DNA of 64,000 nt, from NCBI GenBank assembly GCA_003132445.1, contig PKXU01000185.1, positions 1-64,000 of the forward strand. The letters are read 5' to 3'. A model generated the notes under the pieces. The model saw nothing but the letters and a program-made list of their open reading frames with translations, was not told the DNA's origin and searched no databases. This stretch comes from Acidobacteriaceae bacterium. Lineage in GTDB: Bacteria; Acidobacteriota; Terriglobia; Terriglobales; Acidobacteriaceae. Shown one piece after another: positions 27,359-36,346 of the stretch (its first letter is position 1; each line of letters begins with the position of its first letter). The position numbers and the translations under genes are program-made.

Positions 27359-27474
27359 CAATCTTACGTAACGCTTGGATTCATAAATTGAATAGAAGGA
27401 ATCAGATTTTTTGCGGCTGGGCTATCAAGACCCCTGCCTAACTGTAGAATCAGCAACTTAGGATCGGGAAGAAA

Positions 27475-27515
27475 ACTGAACACAATTTTGTACGGACTGA
27501 ACACAATTTTGTACA
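27475..27515 (+). promoter_or_regulatory. Duplicated operator-like dyad before the ROK gene
   Basis: The 19-mer actgaacacaattttgtac occurs twice, at 27475-27493 and 27496-27514, with a 21-bp period (two helical turns). Each contains an imperfect 18-bp dyad, tgaacacaattttgtaca (14 of 18 positions symmetric). The second copy ends three bases before the first possible ATG of the ROK gene, so a bound repressor would block initiation. Confidence 0.5.
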
Positions 27516-27532
27516 GAATGAACGCGAAGATC

Positions 27533-28504
27533 ATGACCGGAAACCCAACCAATAGCCGTCCTTTCCTAGGTGTCGACATCGGTGGCACCAAGGTGGCGGT
27601 CGGCCTCGTGGACTGCAATGGCAAGATTCTCGCCAAGGGCCGCAAACCCATGATTGCAACCGACACGGCCGAGGCCGGCTTGCACGCGGTGACTGTCGCC
27701 ATCGATTCCCTGATTTCTTCTGCGAGGGAAGATGAAATTCAAGGCATTGGAATTTGCGCGCCGGGTCCTTTAGACCCGAAAACTGGCGTTGTTCTCAATC
27801 CTCCAAATCTTCCCTGCTGGCGGAATTTTCCACTCGCCGAAAAACTGGCTGCGAAGTATCGCATCCCCGTCAAAGTCGACAATGACGCGAACGCTGCCGC
27901 CCTGGCCGAAACGCGCTGGGGAGTTGCGCGGGGTTTCCGTTATGTTTTTTACGCGACCATAGGGACCGGGATTGGGACCGGCATCGTTCTTGATGGCCGC
28001 ATCTATCACGGCAATACCGGCTCTGCTGGCGAGGGTGGCCACATGAGCATCGATTACCGCGGCCCATCCTGCGGCTGCGGTAAACGCGGATGCATCGAAG
28101 TGCTAGCTGCGGGTCCGGCCATTGGCGCACGAGCACGAACCAAGCTTAGCGCAGATCCATCCCTCCATTCCAAGGTTCTGGAACTCGCACATGGAACCGT
28201 ATCCTCCGTTACCAGCGAATTGGTGGGGCAGGCTTATGCCGCCGGAGATCCGTTAGCGCGCGAAGTACTTCTCGACACCGTCGACGTCTTGGTGCCCTGG
28301 CTCGGCAACATCGTCGATCTCTTGGACCCAGATGTTCTCGTAATTGGCGGAGGCGTGGCTGCGATGCTGAAGCCATTTTTTGACGAAATCAAGAATCGTC
28401 TTCCCAGCTGTTGCGTCAATCCACATGCCTCTCAGATTCCGCTGTTGATGGCGCACTATGGAGCCGATGCGGGAATCGCCGGCGGCGCAGCCCTATGTTC
28501 CTGA
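27533..28504 (+). CDS. ROK-family sugar kinase (glucokinase-like)
   Basis: 323 aa from ATG 27533 (ATG 27518 is an equal alternative). N-terminal phosphate motif FLGVDIGGTKVAVGLVD. Catalytic Asp in VDNDANAAALAE (about 105-117). A second ATP motif IGTGIGTGIVLDG follows. The ROK zinc motif is intact: GGHMSIDYRGPSCGCGKRGCIEVL (His and three Cys). No HTH is present, so this is a kinase and not a ROK repressor. It phosphorylates glucose or a related hexose in the cytosol. A duplicated operator-like dyad directly upstream suggests tight repression. The sialidase-like gene starts 44 nt downstream on the same strand, so the two may form an operon. Confidence 0.9.
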   Translation: MTGNPTNSRPFLGVDIGGTKVAVGLVDCNGKILAKGRKPMIATDTAEAGLHAVTVAIDSLISSAREDEIQGIGICAPGPLDPKTGVVLNPPNLPCWRNFPLAEKLAAKYRIPVKVDNDANAAALAETRWGVARGFRYVFYATIGTGIGTGIVLDGRIYHGNTGSAGEGGHMSIDYRGPSCGCGKRGCIEVLAAGPAIGARARTKLSADPSLHSKVLELAHGTVSSVTSELVGQAYAAGDPLAREVLLDTVDVLVPWLGNIVDLLDPDVLVIGGGVAAMLKPFFDEIKNRLPSCCVNPHASQIPLLMAHYGADAGIAGGAALCS

Positions 28505-28548
28505 ACTTTCTGGAATCACAAACTAATTATTGCTCAAGAGGACTACGA

Positions 28549-29955
28549 ATGTTTTTCTCGCGATATTTTCGCAACCCCGCACGCGCTGCGTCGATCATCT
28601 TCTTCACAACAACTCTTCTCTCATGGGCTCAGAATCTACCCAAGGCCCCTCGCTCCCAGGTCTTCACGCTGACGCCCGCGCCGGGATATTTCACGGAGCC
28701 TTCCATCGCGGTGAATCTGGAAAATCCGCAGCAAGTGGTCGGCGTTTTTCAGGACAATGTGCATGCCGCCTATTCAGGCGACGCCGGACACACTTGGCAA
28801 CTCGCAGAGAATGTCGACCCCAAAAATTATCGAGTCTCCGGCGATGTCTCTGTCACCTTCGATAATCAGAGTCACGCCTTTGTCTGTTACATCGCCTTCG
28901 ACAAGCTGGGAACGTTCAATTACTGGGCCCATGGCGCGACCCGCAACGGAATTTTTGTTCGCCGATCTCTCGACGGCGGAAAAACCTGGGAAACAAACCA
29001 CATTCCAGTCGCAGAACAAACCAGCACGCCGGGGATTCCGTTCGAAGACAAGCCGTACATCGTCGCGGACAATACGAAAAGCAAATACGCCGGAAATCTC
29101 TACATTGGCTGGACGCGCTGGAGAATAGCCGATTCGCAGATAGTACTTTCCCGTTCTACCGATGACGGAAAGACTTGGTCGCAGCCGACCGAGATCGACG
29201 CCCACCCCGGTTTGCCGCGAGATGATAACGGCGGGGCGGAGGGATTCGATGGCGTGGTTGGACCGGATGGCAGGCTTTACGCAATCTGGAGCCAGGACGA
29301 CGCGATCATGCTCACAACTTCTCGCGATGGTGGCACGACTTTTTCCCACGCTCGCGCCATCATTCATACGGCGCCCATCATGTTCGCAATTCAAACGCTC
29401 GAACGCGCAAACGGATTTCCGCAAATTGCCATCGACCCGAAAAGCAAGCGCCTTTATGTAACGTGGAGCGATTATCGCAACGGCGATCTCGATGTTTTTA
29501 TCGCCTTCTCTGACAATGATGGCAAGCACTGGTCGGCGCCGGTTCGAGTGAACAATGACCCGATACACAATGGGGCGGAACAATTCTTTCAGTGGCTCGC
29601 TGTGGACCCAACCGACGGTTCCATCAACGTGATCTTTTACGACCGCCGGGGCGATCCACAGAATCGGAAACAGATTGTAGTTCTGGCGCGCTCCACAGAT
29701 GGGGGGCGATGCTTTCAGAACTACGCTTGGACTGATAATCCATTCGAGGCGGGCGGCGTCTTCTTCGGGGACTACAGCGGACTTGCGGCTTATGGCGGAC
29801 GCGTCTATGGCATGTGGACCGAGAAACCGGCTCCCGCACCGGAAGCGGACAAACCGGAGGACAGTGAGGACAGTAAGGATGCGAAACCACAACCACGGGG
29901 CACAATTGTAAAAGTTGGGACTGCAGACTTTACAACGACAGGAAACTCGAATTAA
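28549..29955 (+). CDS. Secreted sialidase-like BNR/Asp-box protein
   Basis: 468 aa from ATG 28549 (AAGAGGA seven bases upstream). The signal peptide ends at SWAQ. Asp-box motifs mark a six-bladed propeller: SGDAGHTW, SLDGGKTW, STDDGKTW, SRDGGTTF, SDNDGKHW and STDGGRCF. RxP-type sialidase arginines and the Tyr/Glu pair are not obvious, so glycosidase activity is uncertain. Many Acidobacterial proteins annotated as exo-alpha-sialidase are of this kind. The C-terminus has an acidic low-complexity stretch (EADKPEDSEDSKDAKPQ). It is next to a sugar kinase, which fits carbohydrate use, but this is only context. Confidence 0.8.
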   Translation: MFFSRYFRNPARAASIIFFTTTLLSWAQNLPKAPRSQVFTLTPAPGYFTEPSIAVNLENPQQVVGVFQDNVHAAYSGDAGHTWQLAENVDPKNYRVSGDVSVTFDNQSHAFVCYIAFDKLGTFNYWAHGATRNGIFVRRSLDGGKTWETNHIPVAEQTSTPGIPFEDKPYIVADNTKSKYAGNLYIGWTRWRIADSQIVLSRSTDDGKTWSQPTEIDAHPGLPRDDNGGAEGFDGVVGPDGRLYAIWSQDDAIMLTTSRDGGTTFSHARAIIHTAPIMFAIQTLERANGFPQIAIDPKSKRLYVTWSDYRNGDLDVFIAFSDNDGKHWSAPVRVNNDPIHNGAEQFFQWLAVDPTDGSINVIFYDRRGDPQNRKQIVVLARSTDGGRCFQNYAWTDNPFEAGGVFFGDYSGLAAYGGRVYGMWTEKPAPAPEADKPEDSEDSKDAKPQPRGTIVKVGTADFTTTGNSN

Positions 29956-29962
29956 GCTGACT

Positions 29963-30268
29963 TCACCGGGAGAATCCGCCACCGTTAGGGCCGGCGTCTT
30001 GCGTAGCTTTTGACTCTCGACTTTCCAATTCTGCTTGGCGAAGCTCCGTCGCTTCGGTCGGATCTGTTCCCGCCTTCAGAGTGCTTTTTTCAAGGAAATA
30101 GCGCCAGCCCTCATGCCGGTCGGCCGAGCTTTGCTCGTTTTCGAACTTCTTCAAGGTGGACTCTGCGTTGGCTCGTCCTTTGACGACCTCGACCACACCC
30201 GCGGACTCATACGTGCGGACATTGTGGCGTATAACCACGTAAGAAGCTTTGAGCTCGTCGTTAGTCAA
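29963..30268 (-). CDS. Small hypothetical cytosolic protein
   Basis: 101 aa from TTG 30268, chosen because AGGAAGG lies four bases upstream. The longer frame upstream has no credible sequence. It begins MTNDELKASYVVIRHNVRTYESAGVVEVVKGRANAE. It continues with a helical acidic part (STLKKFENEQSSADRHEGWRYFLEKSTLKAG, then DPTEATELRQAELESRES). No signal or membrane segment is visible. An N-terminal beta unit followed by helices is likely; I recall similar small proteins in this phylum but cannot name a family. It ends 7 nt after the convergent BNR gene. Confidence 0.6.
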   Translation of the reverse strand: MTNDELKASYVVIRHNVRTYESAGVVEVVKGRANAESTLKKFENEQSSADRHEGWRYFLEKSTLKAGTDPTEATELRQAELESRESKATQDAGPNGGGFSR

Positions 30269-30407
30269 GAAACCTTCCTTCTCGCGATTCCAAAAAAACC
30301 CACTACTTTGAGAGTATGCGCGAAGTCCGTGATTAGCAAGCTCATCGCTGCAGCATGAGATTACTCCGCACGCCGGAGCGGTCCTAGAGATGTCTGAAGA
30401 TCCAAGG

Positions 30408-31139
30408 CTAAGGTCGCGCATACGCGGGACTATCCGGTTCCGGCCGGTCATAGTCACGGCCATACTTGTTCTTGTGAGCGATTTCCAGGCTGGACTTCGG
30501 CAGCACAAAAGTTCCAATGAAGGTAGTGGTTGAACTTACGGTGATTTCCCGTTCCGCTGCCTGCAGCGCGCTCGGCGAAACCGAGGGATGAAAAATATGC
30601 ATCCGATAGTGACCGGGAATCACGTTGCTCAAACTTATGTCCCCACGCTGATCGGAAATCGCATAATAGGGTGTGTTCAGAGCAATCACAACGGCGCTCA
30701 TCTGCGGATGAATATTGCAAAAAATGAAAGATATGCCCGGCTTGTCGAATGTAACAAATTGAGTTGAACCGCTTTCATAAAGTCCGAGATCGAATCGCTT
30801 TCCGTCGAACAAAGAAAAGACATTGTGAAAAAAAGGATCGTGGTTCGGGAATTCGACCTGACCCCCGGCTGGAATTGCGAGCAACGAAGGATGAAAGCTT
30901 TTGTCCCTCTGCACGAGCTGCGGAATTTGCGATGTCTGCTGTCGAGGCGGAGGAGGAGTGGGGGTTGCTCCCAGCGGGGTGAGCCACACCACAACTTTCG
31001 ACGCATCCCGCTCGTGGCGGCCGTCTTGAGTCAACTGCACCTTGCCTTTGAGGTATACATTTTGTGCAGCCGCAGAGACGCAAAAAGTCAGCACAAGTAG
31101 AATGCGGAGCTCGCTCGAACAACGCAGAGAGTTTCGCAT
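30408..31139 (-). CDS. Exported cupredoxin-like protein
   Basis: 243 aa from ATG 31139, two bases after the stop of the upstream barrel gene (TGATCATG), so translational coupling is likely. Signal peptide ends at SAAAQ. Type-1 copper ligands are visible: His in PNHDPFFHNVFS (about 105), Cys and His in FIFCNIHPQMSA (about 142-147), Met next to it. After the cupredoxin fold comes a CNA-B-like segment (AISDQRGDISLSNVIPGHYRMHIF) that may act as a small beta-sandwich. It probably carries electrons or binds copper in the periplasm. It is last in an apparent response-regulator/kinase/barrel/cupredoxin cluster. Confidence 0.85.
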   Translation of the reverse strand: MRNSLRCSSELRILLVLTFCVSAAAQNVYLKGKVQLTQDGRHERDASKVVVWLTPLGATPTPPPPRQQTSQIPQLVQRDKSFHPSLLAIPAGGQVEFPNHDPFFHNVFSLFDGKRFDLGLYESGSTQFVTFDKPGISFIFCNIHPQMSAVVIALNTPYYAISDQRGDISLSNVIPGHYRMHIFHPSVSPSALQAAEREITVSSTTTFIGTFVLPKSSLEIAHKNKYGRDYDRPEPDSPAYARP

Positions 31140-31141
31140 GA

Positions 31142-32746
31142 TCAAAATAGTATGCCCATAGCGAGATTGATTTGATTGGCCGTGCTCGCACTGCTGTAGA
31201 CGGGAAAGCTGTGCAAATGTCTGAACTCCGCAGATAGCAACAAGTCCGATCGAGGCCTATAGACGAGATTTTCCAGCGATCCGCGATTGCGGCCCAGAAT
31301 TGTTGAGAAGTTGTTGCCATCCACGGCAAAGCCACGAACATCGCTGGCAAAGGCATCGTCTTCAGCGAAGACTCCGTTCAACTCCAGCTTGGACGTGAGT
31401 TGAAATTTGAGTTGCGCCCATCCTCCCGCAGAATCAAGGCCATGAATGCTTGTCGCGGAATTGTAAGGAGTACCTCCGAACAGGACTGCGCGGCCAATGC
31501 CGGCTCCCAATCCTCCCACTCCTCGGCCTCGATAGAATTCGCCGGAGAGGATCAACCGGCGAAGAATGGGAATTTGCCAATCGGACATGCCGGCCCAGGC
31601 GTCGACGAATCGACCCCACGACCAATTCTGGCGGCCGTAATATCCGGCTGCGGCTAAGGTCAACGGATGGCCTGATAGCGTGCGCGTCCAGGCGCTGCGC
31701 AGAGCATAAGCTGGCTGTCCGGAATTCTCGCCCGCCTGCGCCGAGCGATAAAACGAGTTATACGGCGGCTCCCAATCCAGATTGTCCAGAACTCCGCCCT
31801 GGAACGTTAAAGTCTGTTGGTCCGAGAGATTGAAGCGATGTTCGACTCGAAGTTGCGGCGTCCAACCCCAGAGATTTCCCGCATAGGCAAAGGCCGGGGT
31901 TGCAAGCGAAGCAAAGGAGGTGGGTGAAAGCGGCGATATGAACAACGAATCCTGCCCTGCAACGATTGATGTATCCGCCCAATCGAGGCGGAGACTCGCA
32001 GTCTGCATGCGGGCGATGCCGAAGTTGACTCCGTTGTTGGTCGCTGGGAATCCTCCGCCAAAATCGAACTGCACGCTTGCTGAACTTTTCGCGTCAGCGA
32101 CGGTGGGTCCGAACAATTCCAGGCCGATCTCGCTTTGCCGCAAAGTAGCGCCCAAGCTGGCCTGCGGTTCGCCAGGAGCTACAGGCTGTGCATAATCCGG
32201 AATGTCCAGATTGTCGGAAGCGCCGACATTGTGAAATGCATTCATCAGCACAATTCCATAAAGACGAGCACGATATTTCGCTGCTGTCTCCACCTTGGTT
32301 TGATATTGCTCGTCGATTTTCGAGCCCAACAACTGCGTGGATTCCTCCAGCTTCTGAACTCTCGCTCCCAAGTCCGCGGTTGTCGTTTCAGAAATGATCT
32401 GCGATTGGGACTCAGGAGCAACATTTGAATTCACGGAAGATGTTTGGGCGGGCTGAGGGCTCACACTGTTCACTGCCGCAAGCAGAGCAAGAAGCTTCCG
32501 CGTCTCCTGCAATTCCTGGCGTAACTCCCGCATTTCAGCACGTGACGCCTCATTCTCAGATCGCATCTGCTCGATCACAGTACTCAGTTCACGCACCTGT
32601 GATTCAAGATCCCGCAGCGAAGCGTCTTGCAGTTGTGAAGCGGGAGTGGGCGTTCCTGCCTGGGCCACACTAAAAGTAATCAGAAAAAGGGCACTTGCCG
32701 CTGTCATTAAACAGGCACGAAACGCAAGGGGTTCGTGGTTCCTCAT
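31142..32746 (-). CDS. Outer-membrane beta-barrel protein with periplasmic coiled coil
   Basis: 534 aa from ATG 32746 (AGGAGG upstream). The signal peptide ends near AQAG. Residues about 40-90 are a heptad coiled coil (LRDLESQVRELSTVIEQMRSENEASRAEMRELRQELQETR), a usual trimerisation stalk of porins. A second short coiled coil is near 130-150. From about 165 on there are alternating strands ending in ...NQINLAMGILF with terminal Phe. This resembles porins of the OprP or DcaP type with an N-terminal coiled coil. The substrate is unknown. It is tightly linked to the cupredoxin gene and 50 nt after the histidine kinase gene. Confidence 0.8.
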   Translation of the reverse strand: MRNHEPLAFRACLMTAASALFLITFSVAQAGTPTPASQLQDASLRDLESQVRELSTVIEQMRSENEASRAEMRELRQELQETRKLLALLAAVNSVSPQPAQTSSVNSNVAPESQSQIISETTTADLGARVQKLEESTQLLGSKIDEQYQTKVETAAKYRARLYGIVLMNAFHNVGASDNLDIPDYAQPVAPGEPQASLGATLRQSEIGLELFGPTVADAKSSASVQFDFGGGFPATNNGVNFGIARMQTASLRLDWADTSIVAGQDSLFISPLSPTSFASLATPAFAYAGNLWGWTPQLRVEHRFNLSDQQTLTFQGGVLDNLDWEPPYNSFYRSAQAGENSGQPAYALRSAWTRTLSGHPLTLAAAGYYGRQNWSWGRFVDAWAGMSDWQIPILRRLILSGEFYRGRGVGGLGAGIGRAVLFGGTPYNSATSIHGLDSAGGWAQLKFQLTSKLELNGVFAEDDAFASDVRGFAVDGNNFSTILGRNRGSLENLVYRPRSDLLLSAEFRHLHSFPVYSSASTANQINLAMGILF

Positions 32747-32796
32747 ACATCCTCCTGGGTGCGACACCGAATGTCGGGAAAAGAAATGGAAACGTA

Positions 32797-34680
32797 CTAC
32801 GAATCCAAATGCCGAGTTGAATTTTCAGTCGCTTCCTTGGTATCCAGAGTCACGGGCGTTACCTCACGGGTACCCACATCCTCACGATTTTGCGGAGCGT
32901 GTGAAGGAATGGTGATCCGGAAGATTGTTCGAGATTCCGCGGAGCGTTCCACTAAAACCTCACCGCCGTGGTCCTCAACAATTTTCTGCACGACCGTAAG
33001 CCCGAGCCCGGTGCCGTTTTCTTTTCCAAAGCTCACAAAAGGATGAAACAGCTTGTCACGTATCGGTTCCGCGATGCCGGGGCCATTGTCGGATACAAAA
33101 ATTCTGACCCAAGTGTTGGTCTGCTCGATTATGACTTCCACCCGGCCCACACGGCTGGGCGCAGCCTCGCAAGCATTCAGCAGAAGATTGTATAAGGCGC
33201 GCTCCATCCTGCGCGGATCGAACCACGCCAAATTCTGATTATTACTGTGAACTTCGATCGCTGTTCCCTGATGGCGTGGGTGCAAACGCACTGCCTGCAC
33301 GGCTCGCTGCACAGTCTCCTGAATGCTGGCATGGATCGGATTCAGCGATTCTCGAGTGCGGGCAAACTCCAGCAGAGAATCAATGAGATCCGTCATCTGA
33401 TTCACGCCGGTTCGCACCTCCTGATACAGTTCTTCACGCTGTGCGGAAGTCAGTCCTCCATCACAAAGGAATTCAGAATTCGCCACTACCGCAGCGAGGG
33501 AATGACGCAGATCGTGAGAAATAGAACTCGCCATGCGCCCGATGGTGGCTAATTGTTCGGACTCGAGCAACGCCTGCTGACTCTTAAGCAGACTCGCGCG
33601 CATGCGGTCGAAAGCGGAGCTCAGTTCTGCAACCTCGTCGCTGCCCCGCGGATCAAGAGGATGGTAGAAATCACCACGCTCCAGAGCGCGCACCCCCTCC
33701 ACCAAGTTGGCGAGCGGACGCGTGAAGGTGTGCGAGATGACGAACACCAGCCCGCTGCCCACCACCACCGCAGAAAGACCGAGCAATAGAAGCAAACGGT
33801 TGAGATTGTCGAGGAACCTGGCAGCCTGATCGTAGGATCCCAGTACAATCAGGCGGAATGGGACTTGGTTCTGTCGCGCCAACTCCAGAGAAGTCAGAAC
33901 AAACTTTTCGTTTCCAATTTCCACGTCCTGCAAACTGCCCTGCGGCGATTCCGTGGCCAGCGCGCGCACAGAAAGAGCTTGCACCTGATTGGGCGCGAGA
34001 GTGGTGGCCACAATTTCATCGCCGTAGGCGAAAGCTACCTGACTGGCCGAGACCTTGCTGACCTCGCGAGCCAGGCGATCGTCGATTTCGTAGCCGATGA
34101 TTAGAAACCCGAGTAGCGGCCCGTCCGTCTTAGTCCCAAAGTAAATGGGCTGCACAAAAGTCTGGTACAGATGGTGCGCGTCAAACCACCAGTGGCTGGA
34201 GTCATCTTCGTTTAAGGACCTCTCCACATACTTCTGGGCGGCCTCGCGGGTTAAGCCTTCCGATTTGCTGTGTAGAGCAACCACGGTACCGGTGCGATTG
34301 GCCAATACCATCAAGTCGCTTCTGGTCAATGGCCAAAGGTCTTTGGAAGCATCTTGGATAGTGGCAGGATCGTGAGCAGTCATAATGGCGCGCGTAATTG
34401 GGAGGTATGCTACCAATTCCGCTGAGCCTGACAACATGACTTCGCGATCGTGTTGAAAATTTTGGAAGATGACGACGGAGTTGCGCAAATCCTGTGCAAT
34501 TTCTCCCCGCACGTGATTGCGGACGCTACGCCGCACAACCAGAAGCGCCATCGCCGTGAGCCCGGCGGTGATTAGCACCATGGAGAGCAGAAAGCGCGTA
34601 CGCAGCCGCGTGCGGGGCGCGCGCGCACTGTCTACGTTTCTTCGTGGAATTTGCAACTCGTGCTTTGAGGAAGGAATCAC
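32797..34680 (-). CDS. Membrane sensor histidine kinase
   Basis: 627 aa from GTG 34680, six bases after the response-regulator stop. TM1 at about 29-50 and TM2 at about 297-320 enclose a large periplasmic sensor (about 245 aa, Cache-like: HWWFDAHHLYQTFVQPIYFG, GPLLGFLIIGYEID). Then come HAMP (RPLANLVEGVRALERGDFYHPLDPRGSDEVAELSSAFDRM), HisKA with His near 393 (SSISHDLRHSLAAVVANSEF) and the HATPase boxes NLLLNACEA, DNGPGIA and GTGLGLTVV. Its partner is the regulator directly upstream. Likely targets are the barrel and cupredoxin genes immediately downstream. Confidence 0.93.
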   Translation of the reverse strand: MIPSSKHELQIPRRNVDSARAPRTRLRTRFLLSMVLITAGLTAMALLVVRRSVRNHVRGEIAQDLRNSVVIFQNFQHDREVMLSGSAELVAYLPITRAIMTAHDPATIQDASKDLWPLTRSDLMVLANRTGTVVALHSKSEGLTREAAQKYVERSLNEDDSSHWWFDAHHLYQTFVQPIYFGTKTDGPLLGFLIIGYEIDDRLAREVSKVSASQVAFAYGDEIVATTLAPNQVQALSVRALATESPQGSLQDVEIGNEKFVLTSLELARQNQVPFRLIVLGSYDQAARFLDNLNRLLLLLGLSAVVVGSGLVFVISHTFTRPLANLVEGVRALERGDFYHPLDPRGSDEVAELSSAFDRMRASLLKSQQALLESEQLATIGRMASSISHDLRHSLAAVVANSEFLCDGGLTSAQREELYQEVRTGVNQMTDLIDSLLEFARTRESLNPIHASIQETVQRAVQAVRLHPRHQGTAIEVHSNNQNLAWFDPRRMERALYNLLLNACEAAPSRVGRVEVIIEQTNTWVRIFVSDNGPGIAEPIRDKLFHPFVSFGKENGTGLGLTVVQKIVEDHGGEVLVERSAESRTIFRITIPSHAPQNREDVGTREVTPVTLDTKEATENSTRHLDS

Positions 34681-34686
34681 GTGATC

Positions 34687-35424
34687 TCAACGGACAAATT
34701 TGTAGCCCATTCCATGTACGGTGCGGAAATGCACAGGACTGGCCGGATCGCGTTCCAATTTCTGCCGAAGTTTTAAGATGTGATTATCCACGGTGCGGGT
34801 CGAGGGGTAATTCTGATATCCCCAAACGTCATTGAGTAATTCGTCGCGGCCGATCACGCGGTCCGCATTTTCCACGAGAAATTTCAGTGTCTTGAATTCT
34901 TGCGCAGTCAGCGTCACAACCTTGCCGTCCCGCTGCACTTCCATTTTTCTGAAATCAATGGAGATATCGTCGAAAGATACAAGATTGACGTTCGGGCTCC
35001 GCTGCGTGTGGCGCAGAGCTGCGCGCACGCGCGCCAGCAGTTCCCTGGGACTGAACGGCTTGGTTACATAATCGTCCGCTCCCAACTCCAGCAGCAGAAC
35101 TTTGTCGGAGACATCGGTGGTCGCACTAAGCACCACAATCGGCAGAGTGGGCGCTTGCGCCTTAACCTGCTTGCATAGATCACTGCCTGAGAGTCGGGGT
35201 AATCGCAGATCGAGAATGATGACCGCTGGCGGGTTAGCCTGAAAACTTTCCAGAGCGGACTGCCCATTTCCCTGAACGTCTACGGCGTAGCCCTCGGACT
35301 CGAACAAGCGTTTCAATACTTTCTGCACCGCAGGATCATCTTCGACGATCAGGATTCTCCCGGCGGGCCGCGGAGCAGAATCCAGAGAGCGAGCGGTACT
35401 GATTGGAGCGGCGAATTGACCCAT
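34687..35424 (-). CDS. OmpR-family response regulator
   Basis: 245 aa from ATG 35424 (GAGGTCAGG upstream); an in-frame extension of 16 codons is possible. Receiver domain: acidic pocket VEDDP, phospho-Asp in VIILDLRLPRLSG, Thr/Ser in VLSATTD, Lys in DDYVTKPFSP. The C-terminal winged helix (about 150-245) is of Trans_reg_C type: LTAQEFKTLKFLVENADRVIGRDELLNDVWGY...TVDNHILKLRQKLE..P..P.HFRTVHGMGYKF. It is first in the cluster with its kinase. Confidence 0.95.
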   Translation of the reverse strand: MGQFAAPISTARSLDSAPRPAGRILIVEDDPAVQKVLKRLFESEGYAVDVQGNGQSALESFQANPPAVIILDLRLPRLSGSDLCKQVKAQAPTLPIVVLSATTDVSDKVLLLELGADDYVTKPFSPRELLARVRAALRHTQRSPNVNLVSFDDISIDFRKMEVQRDGKVVTLTAQEFKTLKFLVENADRVIGRDELLNDVWGYQNYPSTRTVDNHILKLRQKLERDPASPVHFRTVHGMGYKFVR

Positions 35425-35775
35425 AAAACCTGACCTCACTTGTTCGGAACAGTCCTTAACTCGGATTTGCACTTCTTACGGATTCCCCGACACAGGGTGA
35501 AGATTACAATGTTTCCTTGCCTTTTTCATCGAAGTGGCGGCAGTTTGACAAATTCTTTACATTTGAATGACTTGGTAAAGACATCTTCACTTAGGATCAA
35601 TAGAGCAGAAATTGCTCTCTTCCATAAGTGCCGTGCTGAAATCAGCGCTATCGATAACTGGATTTACTGCATGTTATTCCTCACGATTGGATCGTTCGCT
35701 ATCAGTACTTCTCGCAGCAGACACTGACGCAACTTGAGTCCAAAACCTTAGGCAAGCATCTACGGAGGCATGGCA
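35425..35775. other. Divergent intergenic region, AT-rich
   Basis: About 350 bases between the response-regulator gene and a DinB gene. It must hold both promoters. A TTGACA at about 35547 is followed by no good -10. No clear repeat or hairpin is seen. Confidence 0.4.
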
Positions 35776-36321
35776 ATGTTGACTGAGTTTAATCTCTCCG
35801 AATCGATCGCACTTCTCAGTCGTAATCCCACGACTCTGGATGCACTTTTGCGCGGCCTGCCGAACAACTGGGTGCGCTGCAATGAAGGGAATGATAGCTG
35901 GAGTGCGTTCGACATCGTTGGCCACTTGATTGTCGGGGAACGCACCGACTGGATGCCGCGCCTGCGGCTCATACTCGAACACGGCGAAGCGCAAACCTTT
36001 GATCCCTTTGACCGCTTCGCGCAAGCGACAGAAAGTCAGGGGAAATCGTTGGAGCAACTGTTGGATGAGTTCGCGCGACTGCGAAAAGAAAATTTGGATG
36101 CGCTTCGAGCGCTGAATTTACAAACGGAGGACTTTAGCCGGCCGGGAAAGCATCCGGCATTGGGAGTGGTCACGCTATCGGAACTTCTGGCGACTTGGAC
36201 CGTCCACGACTTTACGCATTTGCATCAATTGTCTCGCGTAATGGCGCACCAGTATCGTGATGCGGTCGGACCGTGGAAGGCTTATCTCGGCGTTCTGCAC
36301 TGCGCAGGTCACGGCGCTTGA
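35776..36321 (+). CDS. DinB-superfamily protein
   Basis: 181 aa from ATG 35776, because GGAGG lies seven bases upstream; the ATG at 35770 is too close to it. Four-helix DinB/YfiT fold: helix 1 FNLSESIALLSRNPTTLDALLRGLP, then WSAFDIVGHLIVGERTDWMPRL with the first metal His, and WTVHDFTHLHQLSRVMA with the other two His. These three His normally bind a metal. Such proteins act as small thiol-dependent transferases; the exact reaction is unknown. Confidence 0.88.
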   Translation: MLTEFNLSESIALLSRNPTTLDALLRGLPNNWVRCNEGNDSWSAFDIVGHLIVGERTDWMPRLRLILEHGEAQTFDPFDRFAQATESQGKSLEQLLDEFARLRKENLDALRALNLQTEDFSRPGKHPALGVVTLSELLATWTVHDFTHLHQLSRVMAHQYRDAVGPWKAYLGVLHCAGHGA

Positions 36322-36346
36322 TCGCCGAACTCCTTGATCACCGATC

